49,993 nt of DNA, taken from positions 2,585-52,577 of the forward strand of contig DIKR01000036.1 in assembly GCA_002424625.1 (NCBI GenBank), read 5' to 3'. Both the position numbers and the translations under genes were made by a program. Of this stretch, positions 30,847 through 39,190 are shown piece by piece. Source of the DNA: Desulfuromonadaceae bacterium UBA5613. GTDB taxonomy: Bacteria; Desulfobacterota; Desulfuromonadia; Desulfuromonadales; UBA2197. The notes under the pieces are model-generated. The model did no database searches and had not been told where the DNA came from. It was given only the letters and a program-made list of their open reading frames with translations. Position 1 is the first letter of the stretch. Each line of letters begins with the position of its first letter.

Positions 30847-32202
30847 TCAGCCAACCCGCCGCAAGCGTACTGCCCAGAAGGCATCCATGCCGTTGTGGCG
30901 CTGCGGGAAGGTCGCCAGTGCTCCCTGCTCGTCAAAGAGTTCGCTCCACTCCGGGAAAAATGTACGCAGATCGTCACGGACAAAATCGGGATGTTCGGTC
31001 AGGAAGGCGTCGACAATTTCATGGGTCTCTTCCGGGGTCAAGGTGCAGACCGAATAGAGAAGAATCCCACTCTTCTTGACCAACTTCGCGCAGCTGCGCA
31101 GTAAGCGTCCCTGTTCGGCAGCCATCTCGCTGATTGACTCGGGGCTGCGCCGCCAGCGGATCTCGGGATTGCGACGCAATACGCCGAGGCCGCTGCAGGG
31201 GGCATCGAGGAGGACGCGGTCGAAACGGGTGGCAGCGAGATCTTTGGGGGGCGCGGTGAGATCGCAGGCGCGGGTGGTAATCCCCTGAGCATCGAGCCGT
31301 CGCGCGCCACCGGCGACCATCTGCACCCGCTGCGGGTGGAGATCACAGGCGAGGATGGTAGCGCGGTTGGCGGTCAAGGCGGCGATGTGGGTGGTCTTTC
31401 CGCCGGGGGCAGAACAGGCATCGAGAATCTCTTCGCCGGCCCGGGGATCGAGGAGGCGGGCGATCAGTTGACTCGCTTCGTCCTGCGGCTGAAACCACCC
31501 TTCATTGTTGCCGGAAAGGGGGGCAGTGCCACGCTCGCGGATGATTACCCCGTCGGGGCTGTAAGCGCAGGCCTCGGCGACATGCCCGTCCTCGGCCAGG
31601 GCAGCCAGGAATTCAGCACGGCTGATCAGCAGAGTGTTGACCCGCACCGTAAAGGGGGCCGGAGCGAGCATGGCAGTAGCGAGTTCGATTGCGGCGGCGG
31701 GGCCGTATTCCGCCAGCCAGCGGGCCGCCAGCCATTCGGGGAGAGAAAGGACATCGACAAGATGCCGCAGCGGCTCGTGCGCCGGATCCGGCCAGGGGAT
31801 CTCCCCCTGTGTCCGGCCTAAAGATCGGAGGATGCCGTTGATAAAGCCGGTCGCCCGTTCCAGCTGCGCTGCCCGCGCCAGCTCGACGGCAGTATTGACC
31901 GCCGCCGAGACCGGGACGCGTTCGAGTTGCAGCATCTGGTAAGCGCCGATGCGCAGGATGTTGCGGATCTTTGATTCGATCTTTTCGAAGGGCTGATGAC
32001 AAAGGCGGCCCAGGGCAAAATCAAGCCGACCGCGCTGCCGCAGTACGCCATAGACAAGCTCCGTCGCCAGCCCCTTGTCACGGGGATCGAGGTGGGTGAG
32101 GCGGGTCAAAGCGGCATCCAGAGCCAGATCAGCATAAGCGCCCTGTTCGACGCGGGTCAGGACATCGAGGGCAATGGTGCGGGCGTCACTATTAGTTTTC
32201 AT
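30847..32202 (-). CDS. rsmB: 16S rRNA (cytosine-967-C5)-methyltransferase
   Basis: It methylates C967 of 16S rRNA with SAM. The 451-aa protein has an N-terminal NusB-like RNA-binding domain (about 1-135), then the Rossmann methyltransferase with ILDACSAPGGKTTHIA (SAM site), LLDAPCSGLGVLRRNPEIRW (general Cys) and LLYSVCTLTPEE (catalytic Cys). I start it at 32202 (MKTNSDARTIAL), the family-like N-terminus. A TTG 18 codons upstream abuts the repeat element and adds an unrelated peptide. No Shine-Dalgarno is evident. It is the last gene of the def-fmt block, split from htpX by the repeat. Confidence 0.94.
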   Translation of the reverse strand: MKTNSDARTIALDVLTRVEQGAYADLALDAALTRLTHLDPRDKGLATELVYGVLRQRGRLDFALGRLCHQPFEKIESKIRNILRIGAYQMLQLERVPVSAAVNTAVELARAAQLERATGFINGILRSLGRTQGEIPWPDPAHEPLRHLVDVLSLPEWLAARWLAEYGPAAAIELATAMLAPAPFTVRVNTLLISRAEFLAALAEDGHVAEACAYSPDGVIIRERGTAPLSGNNEGWFQPQDEASQLIARLLDPRAGEEILDACSAPGGKTTHIAALTANRATILACDLHPQRVQMVAGGARRLDAQGITTRACDLTAPPKDLAATRFDRVLLDAPCSGLGVLRRNPEIRWRRSPESISEMAAEQGRLLRSCAKLVKKSGILLYSVCTLTPEETHEIVDAFLTEHPDFVRDDLRTFFPEWSELFDEQGALATFPQRHNGMDAFWAVRLRRVG

Positions 32203-32267
32203 GAGGGAGACACAATCCGAGAGAAAGAGGGAGAGAAACATTCTACAAATTTTCAAACTGACAGCTT

Positions 32268-32350
32268 ACCACCCCTAACCCCTCCTTAAAAAAGGAGGGG
32301 GACTCAAGCTTTAAGCTCCCCTCCTTTTTTAAGGAGGGGCCGGGGGTGGT
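32268..32350. repeat. palindromic repeat element between htpX and rsmB
   Basis: Two arms, each of the form ACCACCCC...CCCCTCCTT-AAAAAAGGAGGGG, in inverted orientation around a short AAGCTT-containing centre. About 83 bp in total. Each arm also folds on itself. Nearly the same sequence recurs at 49921-49993, and a half copy is at 45087-45135. Confidence 0.9.
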
Positions 32351-32358
32351 CGGTTTAT

Positions 32359-33186
32359 TCACATCGCTTCGAGGCGGCGCACCCGTTCTTCCATCGGCGG
32401 ATGGGTGGAAAAGAGTCCCATCAAGCCGCCGGCGCGCAGGGGATTGACAATAAACATATGCGCCGTCGCTTCGTTGACCTGCGGCATCGGCGCCTTCCGG
32501 TTCGACGCTTCGAGTTTGCGCAGCGCATTGGCGAGATAACGGGGATTGCCGCACAGTTCGGCGCCGCGACGGTCGGCGACATATTCACGGGAGCGCGAAA
32601 TCGCCATCTGTACCAACATCGCCGCGATCGGGGCGAAGATCATCAGCAGAATCAAGGCAATCGGGTTACTTCCTTCATTCTCGTCGCGGCCGGTACCGAA
32701 GATCGCCGCCCATTGCGCCATGTGGGCGAGATAAGAGATAGCGCCGGCAACAGTGGCGGCAATGGAACCGATAAGGATATCGCGATTGCCGACATGCGCC
32801 ATTTCGTGCGCCATCACTCCGCTCAACTCTTCACGGCTGAGAATACGCATAATCCCTTCGGTTGCGGCGACCACTGCATGCCTGGGGTTCCGACCGGTAG
32901 CAAAGGCATTCGGCGTTGTTTGCGGCAGAATGTAAACTTTCGGCAGCGGCAGGCCATTTCTCTGGCAGATCTCGCTCACCACCTCGTGAAGAATTCCCGT
33001 TTCGACCTGCTGGCCGCGATACATGGCGAGAACGATGCGGTCCGAATACCAGTAAGAAACGAAGTTCATGACTCCGGCAATAATCAACGCCATCAGGCCG
33101 CCACCGGCACCGCCAATGATACCGCCGGCGGCAACGAGGATCAGGGTCAGAGCGGTCAGTAATGCGATCGTCTTAAAGAGATTCAT
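32359..33186 (-). CDS. htpX: membrane zinc metalloprotease HtpX (M48)
   Basis: A 275-aa inner-membrane protease for quality control of damaged membrane proteins. Two N-terminal hydrophobic segments (about 6-45), the zinc motif HEMAH (His127, Glu128, His131), two more hydrophobic segments after it, and downstream SREYVADRRGAEL holding the third zinc ligand Glu. Length is normal. It lies 12 nt after the DUF116 gene. Confidence 0.96.
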   Translation of the reverse strand: MNLFKTIALLTALTLILVAAGGIIGGAGGGLMALIIAGVMNFVSYWYSDRIVLAMYRGQQVETGILHEVVSEICQRNGLPLPKVYILPQTTPNAFATGRNPRHAVVAATEGIMRILSREELSGVMAHEMAHVGNRDILIGSIAATVAGAISYLAHMAQWAAIFGTGRDENEGSNPIALILLMIFAPIAAMLVQMAISRSREYVADRRGAELCGNPRYLANALRKLEASNRKAPMPQVNEATAHMFIVNPLRAGGLMGLFSTHPPMEERVRRLEAM

Positions 33187-33198
33187 TTTTTACCCAAA

Positions 33199-33975
33199 TC
33201 AAAGGAGATATTCATCGAGGGTGGCTTCGAGCTCGGCGAGCACAACCCGAGTATTAATACAGGGGCCGTGCGGGCGTTGATTCAGGACCCCAATCACCGG
33301 CAACGGATAGGCATCGCGAATGCCGGAAGTGAGGTCACGCTCGCAGGCCACAGCAATGATCAGTTGCGGACGACGCTCAACGATGATCTTGCGCGCCAGA
33401 GTACCACCGCTGGCGACGGCAATATCGATGCCGCGCGCGGCGGCGAGCCCGGTCAATTCATTTACAGCACATCGACCGCAGCGCCGGCATTTGTCAACCT
33501 CACCGGTAATCCTGATGTCACAATCAAAGAGCTGAATACAGTGCGGCAGCAAAAGAAGAGTGCGGCTCGCCGGGACTCGCAGCTTCTTGGCCTGTACCAG
33601 CTGATTATTCAAGGCAATGAACGACTGTTGCAGTGTATCGCGACGGATCCCGAGGAGGCGGCCAAAAGCGATGATGGCCGGGAAGAGATAGCGAATTACA
33701 ATCTGCCGCAACGTTTGGGAAAAGAAGAGATCGCGACCGGTAAGGAGAGTGAGGATGAGAAGGAGAAGGCCGCCCATCAGCAGGACAGTCAGAATCACCA
33801 CGACGCTTGTCAGGATAATGGGCAGCAAGGGGTGCAGACTCAGGAGCCCGCCGCTTGGCACCCAGAGAGCCAGACCGGCAGTCACGACGATCAGCACCGC
33901 GACCAGAGACAACAGTCCAATAAAGAGCCGCTTGCGCGGCCGTATTGTGACCCTGCTGACCTTCGAATCGTTCAA
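33199..33975 (-). CDS. DUF116 membrane protein
   Basis: A 258-aa protein with two N-terminal membrane spans (about 18-42 and 48-82) and a cytoplasmic domain with cysteines in LLPHCIQLFDCDIR and the DKCRRCGRC cluster (possible metal or Fe-S site), followed by VASGGTLARKII. This matches DUF116, a family commonly found beside fmt. Its function is unknown. Translation appears to start with TTG immediately after the fmt stop (TAG-TTG), so it depends on coupling. Confidence 0.85.
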   Translation of the reverse strand: MNDSKVSRVTIRPRKRLFIGLLSLVAVLIVVTAGLALWVPSGGLLSLHPLLPIILTSVVVILTVLLMGGLLLLILTLLTGRDLFFSQTLRQIVIRYLFPAIIAFGRLLGIRRDTLQQSFIALNNQLVQAKKLRVPASRTLLLLPHCIQLFDCDIRITGEVDKCRRCGRCAVNELTGLAAARGIDIAVASGGTLARKIIVERRPQLIIAVACERDLTSGIRDAYPLPVIGVLNQRPHGPCINTRVVLAELEATLDEYLL

Positions 33976-34920
33976 CTATGTCCCCAGGCGACTTCCGAGC
34001 GGCAGCGGACAGCCCCGGAGAAAATCAGCAGCCGCCAAACGCTTCTTGCCGGGGAGTTGCAGCTCCCGCACCGCCAGGACACCACTGCCGCAAGCGATGC
34101 GTACGGCGTCGGCCGCCGGCGCAAGGATTGTCCCGGCCTCACCTTCCCCGGCTTCGACACGGGTCAAAAAGAGCTTGAGTGGCTCGCCGTTCAACTCGGT
34201 AAAGGTCCCCGGCCAGGGAGACAGTCCGCGTATGTGGTCATGAATCTGCTGCGCGCTCTGGCTCCAGTTTATCCGGCCATCCTCCTTCTTCAGCATCGCT
34301 GCGTAGCAGGTTTGACTGCCATCCTGCTCCTCGGGCTGAAGTTCACCGCGCAACAGCAGTTGCAGAGTCGCGGCCATCGTCTCGCCGCCAAGAACACAAA
34401 GGCGATCGTGCAGCTCTCCAGCGGTTTCATCCGGGCCGATACTCAGAGCACGTTTGAGGAGCATGGGTCCCGTATCGAGGCCGACATCCATGAGCATGGT
34501 GGTAATACCGGTCTCGGTTTCGCCGTCGATGATCGCTTGATTGATCGGGGCGGCACCGCGATATTTGGGAAGAAGGGAGGCGTGAACGTTAATGCAGCCG
34601 TAGCGGGGAATCTCGAGGACGCTCTTGGGGAGAATCTGGCCGAAAGCGACGACGACGATCAGATCCGGCGCGAGGGCACGCAACTCTTCCACCACTTCGG
34701 GGGCCCGCAGCTTCTGCGGCTGAAAGACCGGAAGGCCGTGGCGCAGCGCCATCTCTTTCACCGGCGGCGCGGCCAAAGCCTGCCCCCGCCCCTTGGGACG
34801 ATCAGGTTGAGTGTAAACGCCGACGAGGTTGAGCCCGGCCTGGAGAAGGACGTCGAGGGTCGGGACGGCAAATTCCGGCGTTCCCATAAAGACGGTACGA
34901 ATCGTCGCAGGATCGATCAC
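33976..34920 (-). CDS. fmt: methionyl-tRNA formyltransferase
   Basis: It formylates the initiator Met-tRNA with 10-formyl-THF. A 314-aa enzyme: TVFMGTPEFAVPTLD at the N-terminus, NVHASLLPKYRGAAPINQAI with the catalytic Asn/His, TTMLMDVGLDTGPML with the catalytic Asp, and the C-terminal OB-fold domain. Its start overlaps the def stop by 4 nt (ATGA), the classic def-fmt arrangement. Confidence 0.97.
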   Translation of the reverse strand: MIDPATIRTVFMGTPEFAVPTLDVLLQAGLNLVGVYTQPDRPKGRGQALAAPPVKEMALRHGLPVFQPQKLRAPEVVEELRALAPDLIVVVAFGQILPKSVLEIPRYGCINVHASLLPKYRGAAPINQAIIDGETETGITTMLMDVGLDTGPMLLKRALSIGPDETAGELHDRLCVLGGETMAATLQLLLRGELQPEEQDGSQTCYAAMLKKEDGRINWSQSAQQIHDHIRGLSPWPGTFTELNGEPLKLFLTRVEAGEGEAGTILAPAADAVRIACGSGVLAVRELQLPGKKRLAAADFLRGCPLPLGSRLGT

Positions 34921-35435
34921 AACTGCTCCTCTTGCTGTTCCATGATTTTGCGGTATTTGCGGCGGAAGATGCCGCGCTTGAGCGGCGAAAGGTGATCGAC
35001 AAAGAGGATGCCGTCAAGATGATCGATCTCATGCTGGAAAGCGACGGCAAGGAGCCCCTCAGTCGCCAATTCACAGCGCTCACCTTGAAGATTCTGGAAA
35101 ATCACCGTGATCGCTTCGCTGCGCGGCACATTGGCGTAATAGCCGGGGACGGAGAGGCAGCCCTCTTCTTCGCAACGCTCGCCGCTGCGGGCAACGATCT
35201 CGGGGTTGATGGCGGCAATCAGGCGCGGCGCTTCCTCCTTGGGGGAGCAGTCGATGACGATCACCCGCTGGCTGATGCCGACCTGTGGTGCCGCCAGGCC
35301 GATGCCGGGAGCGGCGTACATGGTCTCTGCCATATCCTTGACCAGTTGCTGCAAGTCCGCATCAAAGGTCGCCACCTTCTTGGCCGGCACCTTCAAGATC
35401 GGTTCGGGGTAGTGGTAAATACGCATAATCGCCAT
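34917..35435 (-). CDS. def: peptide deformylase
   Basis: It removes the formyl group from nascent proteins. The 172-aa protein has all three motifs: GIGLAAPQ (44-51), EGCLSVPGY with metal ligand Cys93 (91-99), and QHEIDHLDG with His135, Glu136 and His139. A 4-nt overlap with fmt and 21 nt from prfC place it in one translation-related transcript. A second ATG three codons in is possible; AGGAAA supports the first. Confidence 0.97.
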   Translation of the reverse strand: MAIMRIYHYPEPILKVPAKKVATFDADLQQLVKDMAETMYAAPGIGLAAPQVGISQRVIVIDCSPKEEAPRLIAAINPEIVARSGERCEEEGCLSVPGYYANVPRSEAITVIFQNLQGERCELATEGLLAVAFQHEIDHLDGILFVDHLSPLKRGIFRRKYRKIMEQQEEQL

Positions 35436-35456
35436 GATCGTTTCCTAAGAAGGGTG

Positions 35457-37040
35457 CTAATTATGTTCGCGGGTCTTATGGAAAATGACATCAGGCCACT
35501 GTTCAGTGACATAACCGAGGCGCCATTCTGACGGGGCAAGGTAGGTCAGATTCCCCTCGGCGTCGTGGGCAAGGTTGGCCTGACACTTCTTTTCAAACTC
35601 GGCGAGCTTCTTCTTGTCGCCGCACTCGATCCAGCGGGCCGTCGCGAAGTCGATCCCTTCATAGATGGCATCGACGCCGTATTCCGCCTTGAGTCGCGCC
35701 ACCGTCACGTCAAATTGCAGCACTCCGACGGCGCCGAGGATATAATCGTGGCCAAGGACGGGTCGGAAGACCTGTACCGCCCCTTCCTCCGAGAGTTGCA
35801 GCAGCCCCTTGTCCAGCTGCTTGGCCTTGAGGGGATTCTTCAGGCGGACGCGGCGAAAGTGTTCCGGCGCAAAGTTGGGAATGCCGGTGAACTTGAGGAG
35901 TTCCTTGTCGGTAAAGGTGTCGCCGATCTTGATGGTGCCGTGGTTATGCAGGCCGATAATATCGCCGGCCCAGGCTTCCTCGACATTGGCGCGGTCCTGC
36001 GCCATGAAGATGGTGGCATTGCTGAGGATGACATCCTTGGCAATGCGGTGATGCCGCACCTTCATCCCCCGGCTGAACTTCCCTGAGCAGATACGCAGGA
36101 AGGCGATGCGGTCGCGGTGCATCGGGTCCATGTTCGCCTGGATCTTGAAGACGAAGCCGGAGAAAGCCTCCTCTTCCGGAGCCACAATCCGCGTCGTTGT
36201 CGGCCGCGGGATCGGTGCCGGCGCAATCTCTACCAGAGCATCAAGGAGCTCTTCAATGCCGAAGTTATTGATACCGCTGCCGAAAAAGACCGGGGTCTGG
36301 TTCCCCTTGAGATATTCCTCATGATTAAAAGGATTGGCCGCGCCTTCGAGAAGCTCAATATCATTACGCAACTCATCGGCCTGAAAGCCGAGGAGTTCAT
36401 CAACTTGGGGATCGCTGAGATCGCTGATCACCACCGCTTCGTGATAACGGGTATCGGTGCCGGGGCTGAAGAGGCGCAACTCTTTACGGTAAAGATTGTA
36501 AACCCCTTTGAAACGCTTGCCCATGCCGATTGGCCAGGACATTGGCGCACATTCGATCTGCAGCTTCTCTTCGATGTCGTGAAGGAGATCAAGGGCATCC
36601 CGTCCTTCGCGGTCCATCTTGTTGATAAAGGTGATCACCGGCGTGTTGCGCATGCGGCAGACGGTCATCAGCTTCTCGGTCTGGGTCTCGACTCCTTTGG
36701 CGCTGTCGATAACCATCAGGGCGCTGTCCACAGCGGTGAGGACGCGGTAGGTATCTTCCGAAAAATCCTGGTGGCCGGGGGTATCAAGGAGGTTGATATC
36801 GAAGTCGCGATGATTGAACTTCATTACCGAGGTGGTCACCGAGATGCCGCGCTCCTGCTCAATACTCATCCAGTCACTGGTGGCATGGCGGGCGGCTTTG
36901 CGCGCCTTGACCGCGCCGGCCATCTGGATGGCGCCGCCAAAGAGGAGAAGTTTTTCGGTGAGGGTGGTCTTGCCGGCATCCGGGTGAGAAATAATGCCGA
37001 AGGTGCGACGCTTTTGAACTTCTTGCTGCTGGCTGCTCAC
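35457..37040 (-). CDS. prfC: peptide chain release factor 3
   Basis: A GTPase that recycles RF1/RF2 from ribosomes. From a GTG start at 37040 the protein is 527 aa, close to E. coli RF3 (529). G1 is HPDAGKTT (19-26), followed by TTSVMKF, DTPGHQDFSEDT and FINKMDREGRD, then domain II and the RF3 C-terminal domain (FRPVLGHDYILGAVGVLQFDV). An upstream extension in the same frame adds 35 non-family residues and runs into the leader terminator, so it is rejected. AGGA lies about 12 nt before the GTG. Confidence 0.95.
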   Translation of the reverse strand: MSSQQQEVQKRRTFGIISHPDAGKTTLTEKLLLFGGAIQMAGAVKARKAARHATSDWMSIEQERGISVTTSVMKFNHRDFDINLLDTPGHQDFSEDTYRVLTAVDSALMVIDSAKGVETQTEKLMTVCRMRNTPVITFINKMDREGRDALDLLHDIEEKLQIECAPMSWPIGMGKRFKGVYNLYRKELRLFSPGTDTRYHEAVVISDLSDPQVDELLGFQADELRNDIELLEGAANPFNHEEYLKGNQTPVFFGSGINNFGIEELLDALVEIAPAPIPRPTTTRIVAPEEEAFSGFVFKIQANMDPMHRDRIAFLRICSGKFSRGMKVRHHRIAKDVILSNATIFMAQDRANVEEAWAGDIIGLHNHGTIKIGDTFTDKELLKFTGIPNFAPEHFRRVRLKNPLKAKQLDKGLLQLSEEGAVQVFRPVLGHDYILGAVGVLQFDVTVARLKAEYGVDAIYEGIDFATARWIECGDKKKLAEFEKKCQANLAHDAEGNLTYLAPSEWRLGYVTEQWPDVIFHKTREHN

Positions 37041-37075
37041 GATGATGGCAATCCTGAAAACGGAGATAAAACGAC

Positions 37076-37103
37076 AAAAAAAGCGGGCCGGCAATCGGCC
37101 CAC
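37076..37103 (-). terminator. intrinsic terminator in the prfC leader
   Basis: Minus strand GTGGGCCG (37096-37103) and CGGCCCGC (37083-37090) form an 8-bp stem (one G.T) with loop ATTGC, followed by seven T (37076-37082). It lies 100 nt after the histidine kinase stop and 35 nt before the prfC start, just inside the predicted prfC transcript. Confidence 0.85.
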
Positions 37104-37115
37104 GAAACAGTCAGG

Positions 37116-37145
37116 ATCATAACGGAAAAAGGGGGGCGGGGTCAA
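37116..37145 (-). promoter_or_regulatory. prfC: promoter of prfC
   Basis: Minus strand TTGACC (37140-37145), an 18-nt spacer and TATGAT (37116-37121). The predicted start point near 37109 is only about 6 nt before the terminator hairpin. Confidence 0.65.
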
Positions 37146-37202
37146 GAAATAGACTGGAATTGCAGATTAAACATCTCGGGCGGGCTGCCTGGCTTCTGCC
37201 CT

Positions 37203-38933
37203 TCAGGACCCGCCTTCCCCGGCAAGAGGGAGAGTAAAACTGATCGTCGTCCCTTGACCGGGGGCGCTCTTGACCGAAATCTCGCTGCCGTGACTCTCAA
37301 TCAACTCCTTGACGATCGTCATCCCCAAGCCAACCCCCTGCACGGCAGTCATAGAAGCATCAACGCGATAAAATTTATCAAAAATCCGCTCGATCTGCTC
37401 TGCGCTCATGCCGATCCCTTCGTCACTGATCGAGATGGTACAGTGCTCTGGGCCAGGCTCAAGCTGAACGGTGATCGTCCCACCCTGGGGGGAATATTTG
37501 ACGGCATTACTGAGAAGATTGTCTAAAACCTGGCCGATGCGACGCTGATCAGCATAAACGATGATCGGCGGGGCAGGCATTAGTAGCTTGAATTGATGAC
37601 GTGGCGAACTATGGCGGAAGAAACTAAGACTGGTCTCGACCAGTGGACCAAGAGACAGCGGCTGTTGCACCAGATGGATGACCTGCCCGGCTTCGATACG
37701 ACTGATGTCAAGGAGTTCGTCGATGAGTTCCGAGAGCTTCTCCGCCTTATCGTGAATCAGCGCCACAAACTCACTCCGCTCATGACTGGAAAAGGCTTGT
37801 GTATCAAGGAGGAGTTCGGAAAAACCCAGGATTGAAGTGAGGGGCGTACGCAGCTCATGAGCGGCGGTGGAGACAAACTCACTCTTCATCTGCTCCAGCT
37901 CCCGTTCGACGGTGACATCACGCAAGGTCACGACACCGCCACGCACGGAATCATCCGCCGCGTGCAATAATGCCAACCGGGCCTGGTAGCGGCGGGAAGT
38001 CCTCCCCACATCCTTCCCCAGGATACAATCGAAGGGTATGCCCGCTTCATTGCGCTGCACCGCCACTTCCCAGCGCAACACCAACTCGTTTCCAGGAAAA
38101 AGTTGCTGCAACGTTTGTCCCAGGATCTCTTCTGCAGGGCGCTGCAGCATCTTCAGGGCAGCCGGATTGGCAAGAAGGAGGGTGCCGGCAGCATCAGTCA
38201 CCAGCATCCCTTCATACACTGAACAGACGATCGCTTCGGTATTCTGCCGGGCCTCGACCGCCTGGGCGAGGGCGCGACAAAGTTCTTCTTCCCCCCGCTT
38301 CCGTTCCGTCACTTCGTGGTAAACGATCACCACCTGCTGCACATCCCCGTGTCGATCTTTGACCGGCATACCGACGACATCGAAATAGCGCTGCTGAAAA
38401 GCCCACTCTCGCGTCTGTTCACTCTGACCGGAAGCCATGACCTTGGCAAAGACGCAGCCGGAAGCAGGCGCTTTATCTCGGCACATCAATGAAACACAGG
38501 TGTGGTCGATGATGTTTCGCTTACGAGGGAAGAAGATTTCTTTCAAGCGTTGATTATAGGAGAGGATGCGCTGCTGGCGATCGAGCACAACGATTCCGGC
38601 GCCGACGGCATTATAGATCGCAGCGATTTCATCCCGCGCCAGACCGAGGTGTTCGTTGGTGGCCTGCAGGGTTTGCAGGATCTGCACAAAACTGTCACTA
38701 ACAATACCGATCGGATCAAAGGCAATCAGGCCGGCATCGTCCAGCTCTTCGGGACGCAGCGGCAAGGTGCCGACCACACCGAGGAGCTGGTCGACCTTGG
38801 TGCGCAGATACTGTACCAGTTCACTATCGCGTTGACGGAGGGCGGCGTTCTCCTTCCGCAGACGGGCAACCTCATTGCGCAGCACGGCATTGGCCGCCTC
38901 GTTCTCTCCGGAACTATCGTACCTGAAAGCCAT
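37203..38933 (-). CDS. PAS-domain sensor histidine kinase
   Basis: A 576-aa soluble kinase. An N-terminal coiled coil (about 10-50) precedes two PAS domains: about 100-215, with IYNAVGAGIVVLDRQQRIL and cysteines C146, C151 and C160, and about 230-345. HisKA follows with phospho-acceptor His359 (STAAHELRTPL), then HATPase_c (DNLLSNAVKYSP, ISDEGIGMS, GVGLGMTIV). There is no transmembrane segment and no adjacent response regulator. It lies 2 nt after the TusA-like gene, so it is in the YeeE-TusA operon. The three PAS cysteines could bind a metal or cluster or react with thiols; this is inference. Confidence 0.93.
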   Translation of the reverse strand: MAFRYDSSGENEAANAVLRNEVARLRKENAALRQRDSELVQYLRTKVDQLLGVVGTLPLRPEELDDAGLIAFDPIGIVSDSFVQILQTLQATNEHLGLARDEIAAIYNAVGAGIVVLDRQQRILSYNQRLKEIFFPRKRNIIDHTCVSLMCRDKAPASGCVFAKVMASGQSEQTREWAFQQRYFDVVGMPVKDRHGDVQQVVIVYHEVTERKRGEEELCRALAQAVEARQNTEAIVCSVYEGMLVTDAAGTLLLANPAALKMLQRPAEEILGQTLQQLFPGNELVLRWEVAVQRNEAGIPFDCILGKDVGRTSRRYQARLALLHAADDSVRGGVVTLRDVTVERELEQMKSEFVSTAAHELRTPLTSILGFSELLLDTQAFSSHERSEFVALIHDKAEKLSELIDELLDISRIEAGQVIHLVQQPLSLGPLVETSLSFFRHSSPRHQFKLLMPAPPIIVYADQRRIGQVLDNLLSNAVKYSPQGGTITVQLEPGPEHCTISISDEGIGMSAEQIERIFDKFYRVDASMTAVQGVGLGMTIVKELIESHGSEISVKSAPGQGTTISFTLPLAGEGGS

Positions 38934-38935
38934 GG

Positions 38936-39187
38936 TCAGTCTCTTCCGGCGCAGACCTGAATCAGATAACCATCCTCCTCTTTGCGCACCTTGGCGTCAA
39001 AGCCCATATTGCGCACCGCATTGGGGATGGTGGCGGTCGCGAAACGGTTGTCAGTGCGGATGTCAAGTTGCACTTCGCCGCGGTGGAGTTCATCCTGCAA
39101 ACGGTTCACCTCGCGCAAAGCCAGTAACAGGGTTGAGGGACAGACCTGCCCGTAGACATCGAACTTTTCTATCTTGACCTTATTCAT
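38936..39187 (-). CDS. TusA/SirA-like sulfur carrier protein
   Basis: An 83-aa protein of the TusA fold. YGQVCPSTLLLAL holds the conserved Cys16 that carries persulfide sulfur in the family. The usual CPxP motif is CPST here, without the second proline. RTDNRFATATIPNAVRNMGFDAKV is the typical second half. Family members relay sulfur for tRNA thiolation, molybdenum cofactor synthesis or sulfur oxidation. It is between a YeeE transporter and a sensor kinase, spaced 3 and 2 nt. Confidence 0.88.
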   Translation of the reverse strand: MNKVKIEKFDVYGQVCPSTLLLALREVNRLQDELHRGEVQLDIRTDNRFATATIPNAVRNMGFDAKVRKEEDGYLIQVCAGRD

Positions 39188-39190
39188 GCA

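Noticed and set aside
33268..34995. Long open frame (about 575 codons) on the plus strand opposite fmt and DUF116
   Set aside because: It is antisense to two well-supported genes, has low-complexity shadow composition rich in Arg, Gln and Asp, and no family signature. Similar long shadows occur opposite prfC (36117-37526), uvrC (42158-43588) and lysA (16913-18034).
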